Assembly: GCA_003214355.1 (NCBI GenBank)
Contig: QCLS01000002.1
Location: forward strand, 124,001 to 188,000
Length of the DNA: 64,000 nt
From: Prochlorococcus sp. AG-418-C09
GTDB lineage: Bacteria; Cyanobacteriota; Cyanobacteriia; PCC-6307; Cyanobiaceae
Direction: 5' to 3'
Of the stretch, positions 1 through 8,773 are shown piece by piece (within the stretch, counting starts at the first letter, position 1; every line of letters starts with the position of its first letter). The notes beneath the pieces are model-generated. The model searched no databases. It was not told the origin of the DNA and saw only the letters and a list, made by a program, of their open reading frames with translations. Both the position numbers and the translations under genes were made by a program.

Positions 1-396
1 ACCGCTACATGAGACAACTAGTCCAAATTCTAGTTCGGAACTTATAGCAAGAGTCATCGCAGCTCCTTGAGAAAAGCCTAACAAAACTGTTTGATGAAGA
101 GCTATGCTGTTCTTCGACAATTGATTTAGTGTACTTATTAATTTCTCCACCTCATTTGTCGCCTGTTGCCAATTCGCCGGAAATAAATCATACCATTGTC
201 TTCCGATATTATCAGACCTTGTTATTGGGGCTCTGAGAGAAATAACTTGAAAGTCTAGAGGTAAGTCTTTTATTATTGCATCTCCAAGCGGTAAAAGATC
301 ATGAAAATCTGCTCCCCAACCATGCAATAAAATAATTCTATAGTTAGCTGTTTGAGAGCCAATCGAAACATATTCGTGATGCTTAGTGAATTTCAT
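1..396 (-). CDS. alpha/beta-hydrolase, carboxylesterase/phospholipase type (3' end beyond window)
   Basis: This is the first 132 codons of a gene read on the minus strand; its remainder lies beyond position 1. The protein begins MKFTKHHEYV. It has a strand followed by LLHGWGAD, the HG oxyanion-hole turn of alpha/beta hydrolases, and later LLGFSQGAAM, a GxSxG nucleophile elbow with GFSQG as in the carboxylesterase/phospholipase (YpfH-like) family. The catalytic Asp and His would be in the missing part. It probably hydrolyses small carboxylic esters in the cytosol; the substrate is unknown. The ATG at 396 is the natural start, only 32 bp from the divergent purH, so the two promoters share a very short region. 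Confidence 0.75.
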   Translation of the reverse strand, partial: MKFTKHHEYVSIGSQTANYRIILLHGWGADFHDLLPLGDAIIKDLPLDFQVISLRAPITRSDNIGRQWYDLFPANWQQATNEVEKLISTLNQLSKNSIALHQTVLLGFSQGAAMTLAISSELEFGLVVSCSG

Positions 397-428
397 GTTT
401 ATATTCTTAAGTAACTAAAAAATTTTTA

Positions 429-1982
429 ATGTCTCCTTTAGCCTTAATTAGTGTTTCAGATAAAACAAACATTATTCCATTAGCAAAATTTCTAGTTGAT
501 AAATTATCCTATACGATCCTATCAAGTGGAGGAACAGCTAAATATTTAATTGATGCAGGAATTCCTGTTAAGCGAGTGTCCGATTTTACAGGTTTCCCTG
601 AAATCCTTGAAGGTCGAGTCAAAACTCTGCATCCTAAAATCCATGGAGGGATACTTGCTAAAAGATCTAGCCACAAACACCTAAATGATATAGAAACAAA
701 CAAAATTAAACTAATAGACATTGTAGTTGTAAATTTATATCCATTCCAGCAAAAGGTCTCAGAAAATTGTTCTTGGGAAGAGGGGATTGAAAATATTGAT
801 ATAGGAGGACCTTCTATGATTCGATCTGCTGCAAAGAATCACAATGATGTTTCAATATTAGTTAATCATAAACAATATAATCAGTTCATTGAGATGCTTA
901 GCGAGGGTAGTTTGAATAAAGCTTATAAAACAAAGTTGGCTTTAGAGGCTTTTCAGCATACTGCACTTTATGATGCAGCAATATCAAATTGGATAAGTAA
1001 AGAAAAAAATATAAGTCGGGGAATTCATTTTGATCCGTTTCCATTAATTAAAACATTGAGGTATGGAGAGAATCCCCACCAACAAGCTAAATGGTATGGG
1101 AGTAAGGTATTTGGCTGGAATGCTGCAAAGCAACTTCAAGGAAAGGATTTAAGCTATAACAATTTACTAGATTTAGAATCTGCTCTATCTACAGTTTTAG
1201 AATTTGGATATGAAAATTGCATGGGATCAAAAGAAATCCCTAATGCTGCAATAATTTTAAAACATAACAACCCATGTGGAGCTGCAATTGGTACTTCGAT
1301 TACTGATGCTTTTCAAAAAGCCTTGAAATGTGATTCATTAAGTGCTTTCGGTGGAATAGTAGCTTTCAATAAAGCTGTGGATTCTGACACTGCTAAGTTA
1401 CTTTGTAATATATTTCTCGAATGTGTTGTTGCGCCTTCTTTTCATAAAGATGCTTTAGAAATACTTGAGACAAAGAAGAATCTTAGACTTTTGAAGCTAA
1501 GTAAAGAATTAATAGATTCAAGTAATAAAGAACTATGCAAATCCATTATGGGGGGGGTTTTAGTACAAGATAATGATAATAAAGAGGACAACCCTGACCA
1601 ATGGGATATAGTCACAAGATCAAAACCCAATGAAGAAGAGATTAAGGATCTTAAATTTTCATGGAAAATATGCAAGCATGTAAAATCAAATGCAATTGTT
1701 ATTGCTAAAGGGGAAAAAACTCTAGGGATTGGTGCAGGCCAAATGAATAGAGTAGGTGCTGCAAAAATAGCTTTGGAAGCTGCAAAAGATTCTTGTAAGG
1801 GTGCGGTTTTAGCTAGTGATGGATTCTTTCCTTTTGCTGATACAATTGAACTTGCTAATAAATATGGAATTAAAGCTATAATCCAACCTGGAGGTAGTTT
1901 AAGAGATCAAGAATCTATTGATATGTGCGACCTGAAAGGTATATCAATGATGTTAACTAAAAAAAGGCACTTTCTACATTAA
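429..1982 (+). CDS. purH: bifunctional AICAR transformylase/IMP cyclohydrolase PurH
   Basis: PurH carries out the last two steps of purine synthesis: formylation of AICAR by 10-formyl-tetrahydrofolate, then ring closure to IMP. The 517 residues match the usual length. The N-terminal methylglyoxal-synthase-like cyclohydrolase domain contains KTLHPKIHGGIL at residues 65-76. The transformylase domain contains the KHNNPCGAA motif near residue 280, whose Lys and His are catalytic in the family. The C-terminus has GAGQMNRVGAAKIA and ASDGFFPFADTIE, both typical. The gene lies between a divergent esterase and a convergent DoxX gene whose stop is 1 nt away. An eight-G run at 1550-1557 is unusual in such AT-rich DNA but the frame is intact through it. 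Confidence 0.97.
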   Translation: MSPLALISVSDKTNIIPLAKFLVDKLSYTILSSGGTAKYLIDAGIPVKRVSDFTGFPEILEGRVKTLHPKIHGGILAKRSSHKHLNDIETNKIKLIDIVVVNLYPFQQKVSENCSWEEGIENIDIGGPSMIRSAAKNHNDVSILVNHKQYNQFIEMLSEGSLNKAYKTKLALEAFQHTALYDAAISNWISKEKNISRGIHFDPFPLIKTLRYGENPHQQAKWYGSKVFGWNAAKQLQGKDLSYNNLLDLESALSTVLEFGYENCMGSKEIPNAAIILKHNNPCGAAIGTSITDAFQKALKCDSLSAFGGIVAFNKAVDSDTAKLLCNIFLECVVAPSFHKDALEILETKKNLRLLKLSKELIDSSNKELCKSIMGGVLVQDNDNKEDNPDQWDIVTRSKPNEEEIKDLKFSWKICKHVKSNAIVIAKGEKTLGIGAGQMNRVGAAKIALEAAKDSCKGAVLASDGFFPFADTIELANKYGIKAIIQPGGSLRDQESIDMCDLKGISMMLTKKRHFLH

Positions 1983-1983
1983 A

Positions 1984-2562
1984 CTAACTAGACTTTGGAT
2001 AATAAGTTATTTTATTAGTTCTTCTTAGTAGAGCTAATCTTCCAGGTCCGGCACATAAGAAATATAAAGAAATCGCACCATAAATAAATGATAATTCAAA
2101 TGCATAATTATGACTTTCTACCACAGCGAGTGGGAAACCCTCTAAGCCAGTATCCAAAATATGAAAATAAACAGCAAACGCCATTGTTGAAAATAATCCT
2201 AATGCCGATAGTCTTGAAAAAACACCTAAAGCCAACCCTAGGGGACAAACTAATTGTGTTATTGCGGCCCCAAATGTCCAAATCACAGGATCTCCAGGTA
2301 AAAATGGAAAGTATTTTCCTACAACAAATTCTGCGAAACCTTGTGGATCCTGAAGTTTCTCAAGGCCATGATGAACCATCAACAGACTAAACCCTATTCT
2401 TAAAACAAAAATTGATAATTCTCCCAATATGTTCACATCAGGATTAGAAGAAGGGTTGGCTACTACCACTTCAACTTTCTGGGGAGCTTTAGAAGTATTC
2501 ATTTGAGCTGTTTGTTTTGGGTCACTGGATGTTTTGTCTTCCATATTACTTTTTATTTTCAT
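1984..2562 (-). CDS. DoxX family membrane protein
   Basis: This 192-residue protein has a polar N-terminus of about 45 residues followed by four hydrophobic segments. The first reads LRIGFSLLMVHHGLEKL, the N-terminal signature of DoxX proteins, with the family's membrane His and the following G-L-E-K. DoxX proteins are small four-helix inner-membrane proteins linked to redox or quinone processes in several bacteria, but the biochemical role here is unknown. An alternative start is the Met at residue 7 (position 2544), since MKIKSN and MEDKTS are equally plausible. It converges on purH with a single-base gap, so transcription of the two genes must overlap or terminate inside coding sequence. 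Confidence 0.85.
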   Translation of the reverse strand: MKIKSNMEDKTSSDPKQTAQMNTSKAPQKVEVVVANPSSNPDVNILGELSIFVLRIGFSLLMVHHGLEKLQDPQGFAEFVVGKYFPFLPGDPVIWTFGAAITQLVCPLGLALGVFSRLSALGLFSTMAFAVYFHILDTGLEGFPLAVVESHNYAFELSFIYGAISLYFLCAGPGRLALLRRTNKITYYPKSS

Positions 2563-2632
2563 TATTCTAAATAAAAAAGTATATCTTTAGGAAATTTAAA
2601 ATATATATTCAAAAAACGATATTAAAATTTAT

Positions 2633-3829
2633 CTAATTTGCAATTTCTATCAACTTCTCTATAACATCAGCAACAACTTTGTCTGGAGTTGAGGCCCCTG
2701 AAGTTATTCCTACGTTAATGTTTCCTCTTGGCAAGAAATTTAGTTTCTCCTCAAGTTCTGCACCAAGAGGTTTATGAAGTATTGAGTTATTCTCAACTGA
2801 AATTCGGTCAGGTGTATCTATATGGAAAGACTCAATTTTCTTGCTTATTGCTATTTCCTGGAGATGTGTCGTATTAGATGAATTAAAGCCTCCAATAACC
2901 ACTAAGATGTCCAAATCTTCATCTACTAAGGAGAACATTGCATCTTGTCTTTCTTCAGTAGCATCACAAATAGTGTTAAATGCTAAAAAATGATCATTCA
3001 AATTCTCTGGTCCATATTTCTGTAACATAGTTTTCTCAAACACTTTACCTATTTCTTCAGTCTCACTTTTTAGCATGGTAGTCTGATTGGCCACACCTAC
3101 TCTTTCTAAATCTGAATCAGGATCAAAACCATTAGAAAATGCTTTTGCAAATTTTGTAAGAAATTCATTCCGATTACCATTTCCTAAAATATAATCAGCT
3201 ACGTAATTTGCTTCCTCAAGATCGAGTATTACAAGATACTTTCCCGCAAATGAACTTGTTGCTAATGTTTCTTCATGTTTAAATTTTCCATGAATAATAG
3301 ATGTAAAAACATGCTTCTTATGCTTCTCAACAGTATGCCAGACTTTTGAAACCCAAGGACAAGTGGTATCTATAATGTGGCAACCTTTTTCATGGAGTAA
3401 TTTCATCTCCTGAACTGTTGCACCAAAAGCAGGAAGAATAACTACGTCACCATCAGAAACTGATGAGAAATCTTTGATCCCATTTTTTGCAGAAATGAAC
3501 TTAACATCCATTTTTCTTAAATGGTCATTTACTGAGGGATTATGAATTATTTCGTTAGTTATCCAAATATTTTCTTTTGGATAATGTCTTCTTGTTTCAT
3601 ATGCCATAGCCACAGCTCTCTCTACTCCCCAGCAAAAACCAAAGGCTTGAGCAAGCTTAATATTCAATCTACCTTTTTTAAAACTGAACCCATTATCTCT
3701 AATTGACGATATTAAATTACTTTGATAAGCCTTTTCTAAGGCTTGAGCACGTTTAGTTGGAGAGTCAAAACCTCTTCTGTTATACCTATCAGAATGATGA
3801 AGTGACCTTCTAAATGCTTGTGTGTCCAT
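2633..3829 (-). CDS. ispH: 4-hydroxy-3-methylbut-2-enyl diphosphate reductase IspH
   Basis: IspH is the last enzyme of the MEP isoprenoid pathway, reducing HMBPP to IPP and DMAPP with an iron-sulfur cluster; the products feed carotenoids, phytyl chains and quinones. The 398-residue protein is the long cyanobacterial/plastid form, with an N-terminal extension of about 55 residues before the core (the E. coli enzyme has about 316). The three cluster-ligand cysteines are visible: Cys66 in [11 protein letters not shown], Cys157 in [10 protein letters not shown] and Cys288 in [11 protein letters not shown]. The family's HEE motif occurs as [10 protein letters not shown]. The start at 3829 follows a terminator for the upstream amt1, so ispH probably has its own promoter in 3830-3870. 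Confidence 0.97.
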   Translation of the reverse strand: MDTQAFRRSLHHSDRYNRRGFDSPTKRAQALEKAYQSNLISSIRDNGFSFKKGRLNIKLAQAFGFCWGVERAVAMAYETRRHYPKENIWITNEIIHNPSVNDHLRKMDVKFISAKNGIKDFSSVSDGDVVILPAFGATVQEMKLLHEKGCHIIDTTCPWVSKVWHTVEKHKKHVFTSIIHGKFKHEETLATSSFAGKYLVILDLEEANYVADYILGNGNRNEFLTKFAKAFSNGFDPDSDLERVGVANQTTMLKSETEEIGKVFEKTMLQKYGPENLNDHFLAFNTICDATEERQDAMFSLVDEDLDILVVIGGFNSSNTTHLQEIAISKKIESFHIDTPDRISVENNSILHKPLGAELEEKLNFLPRGNINVGITSGASTPDKVVADVIEKLIEIAN

Positions 3830-3869
3830 ATTAATAAGATACTACATAATTTAAATTTATATAAAAACA

Positions 3870-3898
3870 AAAAAAAACCTGACATAAGTCAGGTTTTT
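3870..3898 (-). terminator. rho-independent terminator of amt1
   Basis: Read on the minus strand, a perfect 11-bp stem (AAAAACCTGAC / GTCAGGTTTTT) encloses the 4-nt loop TTAT and runs into a T tract. It starts about 20 nt after the amt1 stop, so it should end the highly expressed amt1 transcript before ispH. The A tract on the other side would allow weaker termination in the opposite direction, but no plus-strand gene ends here. Confidence 0.85.
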
Positions 3899-3917
3899 AA
3901 TTTGATAAAAGTTTAGT

Positions 3918-5408
3918 TTATTTTGCAGATGCAAAGTCAGGATAAGCTTCCATTCCATGTTCTCCAATATCTAAACCTTGAGTCTCCTCTTCTTCAGATA
4001 CACGGATACCTCCGAATAATCCTCCAATGATAGACCATGCAACCCAGCATGTTACTACTGTCCAGATAGCATAAGCACCTGCTCCTAAAGCTTGGACGAG
4101 AAACTGATTAAGCCCTCCTCCATTCAATAAGCCAATACCTGCTGGACCTGGATCCATTCCATCAACACCCCAGAGACCAATAACAACTGTTCCCCAAACT
4201 CCACATACTCCGTGAACTGAGAAAGCACCTACTGGATCATCAATTTCTGCAGCATCTAAAGCAGCTACTGCGAAAACAACGATGACTCCACCAACGGCAC
4301 CTGCAAGCCAAGACCCTGCAAAAGTCATGTTTCCACAACCAGCAGTAATACTTACTAATCCAGCAAGAATACCATTAATAATCATGGTTAAGTCTGGCTT
4401 ACCAGAGGTTAATGTTGATAGAACAGTGGCTGCAATTGCACCACCTGCGGCTGCAAGAGTTGTTGTTACAGCTACAAATGCTACATATTCGTCCATGGCA
4501 AGCTCGGAACCTGGGTTGAAGCCATACCAACCAATCCAAAGGATCAAAGCACCAAGTGTGGCGATAGCCATACTATGTCCAGGCATTGCTTGCGCTTTAC
4601 CATCAACATACTTACCGATTCTTGGTCCAAGAAGCATAGCACCAACTAGTCCAGCCCAGCCTCCGACTGAGTGCACAATTGATGATCCAGCAAAATCAAT
4701 GAATCCTAATTCGGCTAACCAACCGCCATTCCACTGCCAGCTTCCTGATATTGGATAAATAATACCGGAAAGAACAATAGCAAAAATGACAAATTCTCCG
4801 AACTTAACTCTTTCAGCAACTAATCCAGAAACGATTGTTGCAGCAGTTCCAGCAAATGCGGCTTGGAAAAGAAAATCAACTGATGGTACTAAACAACCAG
4901 TATCTCCTGCAGCTGCGCACTCAAACGCACCAGATGGATCAGCATCAAAGAATAATCCGCCGAAATATAAAAATCCTCCTGCTATTGAATCTCCATACAT
5001 TAATGAATATCCAATAAACCAATATGCAGTTACAGCTAAAGCAAAAACAAAAAGGTTTTTAGCAAGAATGTTTACAGCGTTTTTAGATCTACACATGCCT
5101 GCCTCTACCATGGCAAAGCCTGCGTTCATAAAAATCACAAGAATAGTAGCTATGAACAACCAAAGGTTGTCAGCTAAGAAAGTCGCAGCCTGAGGACCAG
5201 TTAAGTCTCCGAGACCAGGACCAGCCTTTGCAGCAAAAGTAAAAATACTTAAACCAAAAAGAGCTAATGGGACTGTGGCTAGCCAAATCAAAGATTGATT
5301 TGTCCTAAAACCACGTATGCTGCGCAGGAGTAGCATAGGACCTTCAAGAAGACTTACTTCCTGAAGATTCTTCCTACGTCCTGGCCGCGAATGCAAAGCA
5401 GTGGTCAT
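3918..5408 (-). CDS. amt1: ammonium transporter Amt1
   Basis: This is an Amt/MEP/Rh ammonium channel that brings NH4+/NH3 across the cytoplasmic membrane. The 496 residues begin with a short basic N-terminus, then a hydrophobic segment ending AKAGPGLG that could be a signal or extra helix, followed by about eleven membrane helices. Family signatures are visible: NAGFAMVEAGMCR, the Asp-containing DFAGSSIVHSVGG segment, GWYGFNPGS, and HGVCGVWGT with one of the twin pore histidines. The long non-coding region upstream (5409-5583) carries a consensus NtcA box and a strong terminator follows, as expected for a single-gene, nitrogen-controlled unit. In Prochlorococcus amt1 is known to be strongly expressed. 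Confidence 0.97.
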   Translation of the reverse strand: MTTALHSRPGRRKNLQEVSLLEGPMLLLRSIRGFRTNQSLIWLATVPLALFGLSIFTFAAKAGPGLGDLTGPQAATFLADNLWLFIATILVIFMNAGFAMVEAGMCRSKNAVNILAKNLFVFALAVTAYWFIGYSLMYGDSIAGGFLYFGGLFFDADPSGAFECAAAGDTGCLVPSVDFLFQAAFAGTAATIVSGLVAERVKFGEFVIFAIVLSGIIYPISGSWQWNGGWLAELGFIDFAGSSIVHSVGGWAGLVGAMLLGPRIGKYVDGKAQAMPGHSMAIATLGALILWIGWYGFNPGSELAMDEYVAFVAVTTTLAAAGGAIAATVLSTLTSGKPDLTMIINGILAGLVSITAGCGNMTFAGSWLAGAVGGVIVVFAVAALDAAEIDDPVGAFSVHGVCGVWGTVVIGLWGVDGMDPGPAGIGLLNGGGLNQFLVQALGAGAYAIWTVVTCWVAWSIIGGLFGGIRVSEEEETQGLDIGEHGMEAYPDFASAK

Positions 5409-5492
5409 AAAAAAATTTTAATTGACAAAAAAAACAGGATCATTCTGTTTCCTTTCATCTATAATTTTGAACAAAAAATATATCAATGTCTA

Positions 5493-5506
5493 GTAGCCGT
5501 TGCTAC
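5493..5506 (-). promoter_or_regulatory. NtcA-binding box upstream of amt1
   Basis: The sequence GTAGCAACGGCTAC (minus strand) matches the NtcA consensus GTA-N8-TAC exactly. It lies 85-98 nt upstream of the amt1 start. The best -10-like hexamer downstream, TATAGA, begins 29 nt after the box, longer than the 22-23 nt of classical class-II NtcA promoters, so the exact activation geometry is uncertain. The box itself is seen directly; its function is inferred from the nitrogen-related target and from ntcA being in the same window. Confidence 0.75.
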
Positions 5507-5583
5507 CAAACAGGTAGATCCACATAAATCAGGTTTGAAAAAACTCTAGTTTCGGAAAATTAAGTAACAATTGACATATGTAT

Positions 5584-6330
5584 TTATTCTGATATCAGAG
5601 CTCTGAATCCTTCCCAGGATATCTGATCTCTTTCGAATCTAAAGCAGCAGGGTATTACATCTAATCCAGAATTAAGAGATTCCCTGAAAAGCTTTCCATA
5701 GAAGGGATCTGCATCATCTCCAGTGCGAAAATAGTCTGCATCATTTCTAGTTATACAAGGTATCAAAACCCCTTTTGATTCAGGCATAATTTCAATAAGT
5801 TCTTTTAGATGTTTTTGACCTCTTGTTGTTACTGTATCTGGGAAAAGGGCAATATTTTCTTTTATCCAAGTTGTATTTTTTACTTCTACGTAAATAAGCC
5901 TTTTATCAGGATTTGAAGATTTTGGTGTCAAAAGAAGATCAATTCTGCTTTTTCTTTGTTTTCCATAAACAACTTCTGATTTCAATGATTCTATTTCACC
6001 AAAATGAGAGATCAAAAAATTCTCTTCAATTATTTTCCTTATTAATTTATTTGAAAAAAGAGTGTTAATACCAACCCAAACTGTTTGATTGTAGACATTA
6101 TCTACAGCAACCTGTTCCCAAGTCCAGGAAAGTTTTCTTTTTAAAGAAGAAGATTTACTAACTCTAACTCTTGTCTTATCTGAAATAAGACCTTTCATCG
6201 GTCCAGTATTTGGGCAATGCGCAGTAATCATTTGACCATCATCTAAGAGAATATCTGCAAGAAATCTTTTATACCTTTTAATCAACATGCCTTCTTTTAA
6301 TGGAGGAAAGTTAAAAATTACCTTTGACAT
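5584..6330 (-). CDS. sfsA: SfsA family DNA-binding/nuclease-like protein
   Basis: The 248-residue protein matches SfsA, first described as a sugar fermentation stimulation protein in E. coli. The N-terminal OB-like part contains [12 protein letters not shown] and [11 protein letters not shown]. The C-terminal half looks like a restriction-endonuclease-type fold, with RIDLLL followed by YVEVKNTTW, i.e. a D-(E/x)-K nuclease-like motif. The real function in cyanobacteria is unsettled; nucleic-acid binding or cleavage is an inference from the fold. It lies head-to-head with murJ, with about 70 bp between the starts, and its stop is at the upstream edge of the amt1 regulatory region. Confidence 0.9.
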   Translation of the reverse strand: MSKVIFNFPPLKEGMLIKRYKRFLADILLDDGQMITAHCPNTGPMKGLISDKTRVRVSKSSSLKRKLSWTWEQVAVDNVYNQTVWVGINTLFSNKLIRKIIEENFLISHFGEIESLKSEVVYGKQRKSRIDLLLTPKSSNPDKRLIYVEVKNTTWIKENIALFPDTVTTRGQKHLKELIEIMPESKGVLIPCITRNDADYFRTGDDADPFYGKLFRESLNSGLDVIPCCFRFERDQISWEGFRALISE

Positions 6331-6401
6331 TTCTGAAAAGATCTAAGAAATCAAATATAATTTAAATTAAAGATTTTGAGAATAATCGACAAACAATATT
6401 A

Positions 6402-8003
6402 ATGAATTCCTTTCTGAAGAATAATTTTATTTCAATCTCATTTGGTACATCACTGAGTAAGTTAATTGGATTAATTAGACAAATATTTATAGCCGCTGCA
6501 TTTGGAGTTGGGTTAACTTATGACGCATTCAATTATGCTTATATTATCCCAGGTTTTTTTATCATTATAATTAGTGGAATTAATGGGCCTTTGCACAATG
6601 CAATAGTAGCCATAGTAACACCACTAAAGGCAAATAAGGCTGGATTAGTTTTATCAAGAGTAAGCATAAAGTTAACTTTAGTTTTCTCATTAATTGCTTT
6701 AATAATCTATGCCAAGGCAACTTATCTGATTGGGATTATTGGACCAGATTTAAATTTGGAGACAAAATTATCAGCTATTCGTCAATTAAAGATAATTGCT
6801 CCATGCATACCACTTTCAGCCTTTATTGGATTAAGTTTTGGAGCTCTAAACTCCAGAAATAAATTTTTAATATCTAGCTTAAGCCCCTCAATAGTAAGTT
6901 TTTCAATAATACTTTTCATAACACTGAATTGGGTTTTTAACCTAGAAAATAAATTTGAAAGCGGTTTTCTTGGAACAAACCTACTTGCTTTGGCTACTTT
7001 GATTGGAACTTTTCTACAATTCGTTATTCAATTAATTGAAACTTACAGGATTGATATATTAAGGTTCAACAGAGAATTATTTAAATTTAGTAAAGAAGAA
7101 AAAAGAATTTTTAAATTAATAATTCCTACAACCCTCTCTTCAGGAGTAGGACAAATAAATGTTTTTGTTGACATGTTTTTTGTATCAAGTTTCCCTGGTG
7201 CGGCTTCTTCATTAGCATATGGAAATCTTCTTATTCAAGCTCCATTGGGTATTCTTTCTAATTCTTTGATCTTGCCATTACTGCCTAAGTTGTCATATTT
7301 AATCAATAAAGAAGCCTATATAGAATTTAAAAAAGCTTTAATCAAAGGCATTGAATATTGTTTCTTAACAACTTTCTTTTTATCAGGCTTTTTTATCTTG
7401 TTCAACAAGCATATTGTTGAGCTGATTTTTCAAAGAGGGGCTTTTAATTATGAAGCTTCATTATCAGTAGAAAAAATATTAATTGCTTATGCAATTGGAA
7501 TCCCTTTCTATTTATTTAGGGACTTAATTGTTAGGTCTTACTATATTTTAGAAAAAACAAAACTACCTTTAAAATTATCTTGTGCAGGCATAGTGCTTAA
7601 TGTTTTCTTTGATTGGGCTCTATTAGGTGGCCCAATCAAAGATGGATTAAAATTATTTTCTTTCAACTATGGTGTCATAGGAGTTGTACTTTCATCAGGA
7701 GTAGTGAATTTTATTATTTCTATAGTATTGTTAATAAAATTCAAGGCAAAAAAAACCCTTTTACCCCTCTATTACTTAGGAAAAAAATTAATATTAATTT
7801 TTATAAGTTGTTTAATATCTACTATTATTTGTCAATTCATATTTACAATCATCTTTCAATTTAGTAAGGGCACATCCTATAGTTCATTGAACTTATTCGT
7901 TGGATTTCCTATTTATTTATTAGTTTATTTCTTAATTACCAAGATCTTAAAAGTTAATAATATTGAATTAAAAAGTCTATTTAGTTCGAATTCATTTAAA
8001 TGA
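6402..8003 (+). CDS. murJ: lipid II flippase MurJ (MviN)
   Basis: MurJ moves lipid II across the cytoplasmic membrane for peptidoglycan synthesis. The 533 residues form about 14 hydrophobic helices with the family's N-terminal pattern SLSKLIGLIRQIFIAAAFG (Arg in the first helix pair) and a later FQRGAFN segment that is a strong MurJ signature. The length is typical. The gene diverges from sfsA. Its last 12 nt overlap the 3' end of the minus-strand DUF3181 gene, so the two transcripts are convergent. Confidence 0.95.
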   Translation: MNSFLKNNFISISFGTSLSKLIGLIRQIFIAAAFGVGLTYDAFNYAYIIPGFFIIIISGINGPLHNAIVAIVTPLKANKAGLVLSRVSIKLTLVFSLIALIIYAKATYLIGIIGPDLNLETKLSAIRQLKIIAPCIPLSAFIGLSFGALNSRNKFLISSLSPSIVSFSIILFITLNWVFNLENKFESGFLGTNLLALATLIGTFLQFVIQLIETYRIDILRFNRELFKFSKEEKRIFKLIIPTTLSSGVGQINVFVDMFFVSSFPGAASSLAYGNLLIQAPLGILSNSLILPLLPKLSYLINKEAYIEFKKALIKGIEYCFLTTFFLSGFFILFNKHIVELIFQRGAFNYEASLSVEKILIAYAIGIPFYLFRDLIVRSYYILEKTKLPLKLSCAGIVLNVFFDWALLGGPIKDGLKLFSFNYGVIGVVLSSGVVNFIISIVLLIKFKAKKTLLPLYYLGKKLILIFISCLISTIICQFIFTIIFQFSKGTSYSSLNLFVGFPIYLLVYFLITKILKVNNIELKSLFSSNSFK

Positions 8004-8279
8004 TTCAATTATGTTTGCTAAATCATTAATTTGAGCTCGAGTGATTAAACTTGATAAAGGAATATTTTTGTTTCCATCGCTAATTTTTACAGATAATCCT
8101 TCCAAGCTTAATCTTGCAGCCTCTTGACTATCGTTATCTATATTGCTTAGACATTCTATTGCAAGTTTTCTTGCTAAACCTGCATCGCCAAGATACAAAT
8201 TCCAGTTTTCAATTTTTATGTAAATTTGATCTCCAATTAATTGTTCAAGATCACTGATAGTTGCGTCATTAAATCCCAT
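7992..8279 (-). CDS. small conserved cyanobacterial protein, DUF3181-like
   Basis: This 95-residue acidic protein begins MGFNDATISDLEQLIGDQIYIKIENW and contains LYLGDAGLARKLA. The pattern agrees with my memory of the cyanobacterial DUF3181 family, though I could not search to confirm it. No membrane segment, signal peptide or catalytic motif is visible. It overlaps the murJ 3' end by 12 nt and is followed 15 nt away (upstream on its own strand) by another small gene, so the two may be co-transcribed. Function unknown. Confidence 0.7.
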   Translation of the reverse strand: MGFNDATISDLEQLIGDQIYIKIENWNLYLGDAGLARKLAIECLSNIDNDSQEAARLSLEGLSVKISDGNKNIPLSSLITRAQINDLANIIESFK

Positions 8280-8294
8280 AGATTCTTTTGATAA

Positions 8295-8531
8295 TTATGT
8301 TTTTTGAGGTTTCTTTACTATCACATAACTTAGATGAGCTGAGAGGACGATTGCCCAAGATACAGCAAAGAAATTAAAAAAGACTAAAGGGTGTTTTATC
8401 TCCTTGAAAAGCCACATTCCACTAACTAAAGCAGTAAAGACCATACAGTGAATTATAAAATTCACTATTCTGGAAAAATGTTTGTAGATAGGATCATCTA
8501 ATTTACCATTTCCATACCATTTGATAGGCAT
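8295..8531 (-). CDS. small two-helix membrane protein, function unknown
   Basis: The 78-residue protein starts MPIKWYGNGKLDDPIYKHFS and has two hydrophobic segments (about residues 22-42 and 48-70) separated by the short polar turn FKEIKHP, ending in the basic tail VKKPQKT. This looks like a two-pass membrane hairpin protein. The start ATG is clear and the gene is the first of a two-gene minus-strand unit with the DUF3181-like gene. I do not recognise the family; a cyanobacteria-specific thylakoid or plasma-membrane protein is a guess. Confidence 0.65.
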   Translation of the reverse strand: MPIKWYGNGKLDDPIYKHFSRIVNFIIHCMVFTALVSGMWLFKEIKHPLVFFNFFAVSWAIVLSAHLSYVIVKKPQKT

Positions 8532-8618
8532 ATGAAGAACTTGTTTTGTTAATAATATCTAGTTTAACTGAAATCTAGTTGACTAAGAGGCACCGCAACA
8601 GAGATATTACATTAATAT

Positions 8619-8692
8619 GCGCCTGTAGCTCAGTGGATTAGAGCATCTGACTACGGATCAGAGTGTCGGGAGTTCGAATCTCTCCAGGCGCG
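8619..8692 (+). tRNA. tRNA-Arg (anticodon ACG)
   Basis: A full cloverleaf can be drawn: acceptor stem GCGCCTG with CAGGCGC, D arm GCTC...GAGC, anticodon stem TCTGA/TCAGA around loop CTACGGA, and T arm GGGAG-TTCGAAT-CTCTC. The anticodon ACG (8653-8655) is the Arg CGN reader whose first base is normally edited to inosine. CCA is not encoded at the 3' end; the discriminator base is G. It stands alone between a minus-strand small gene and glyA. Confidence 0.97.
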
Positions 8693-8773
8693 TTCAGAAC
8701 TAGTATGAAATATTCTTTTTATATTCTTCCACGAAAAATCTATTATATTTAGTTCAACAATCTATTAAAGCGA

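Noticed and set aside
4282-5193. Long open frames on the plus strand inside amt1
   Set aside because: They are antisense shadows of a strongly conserved membrane gene, with low-complexity Pro/Ala/Thr composition and no family match.
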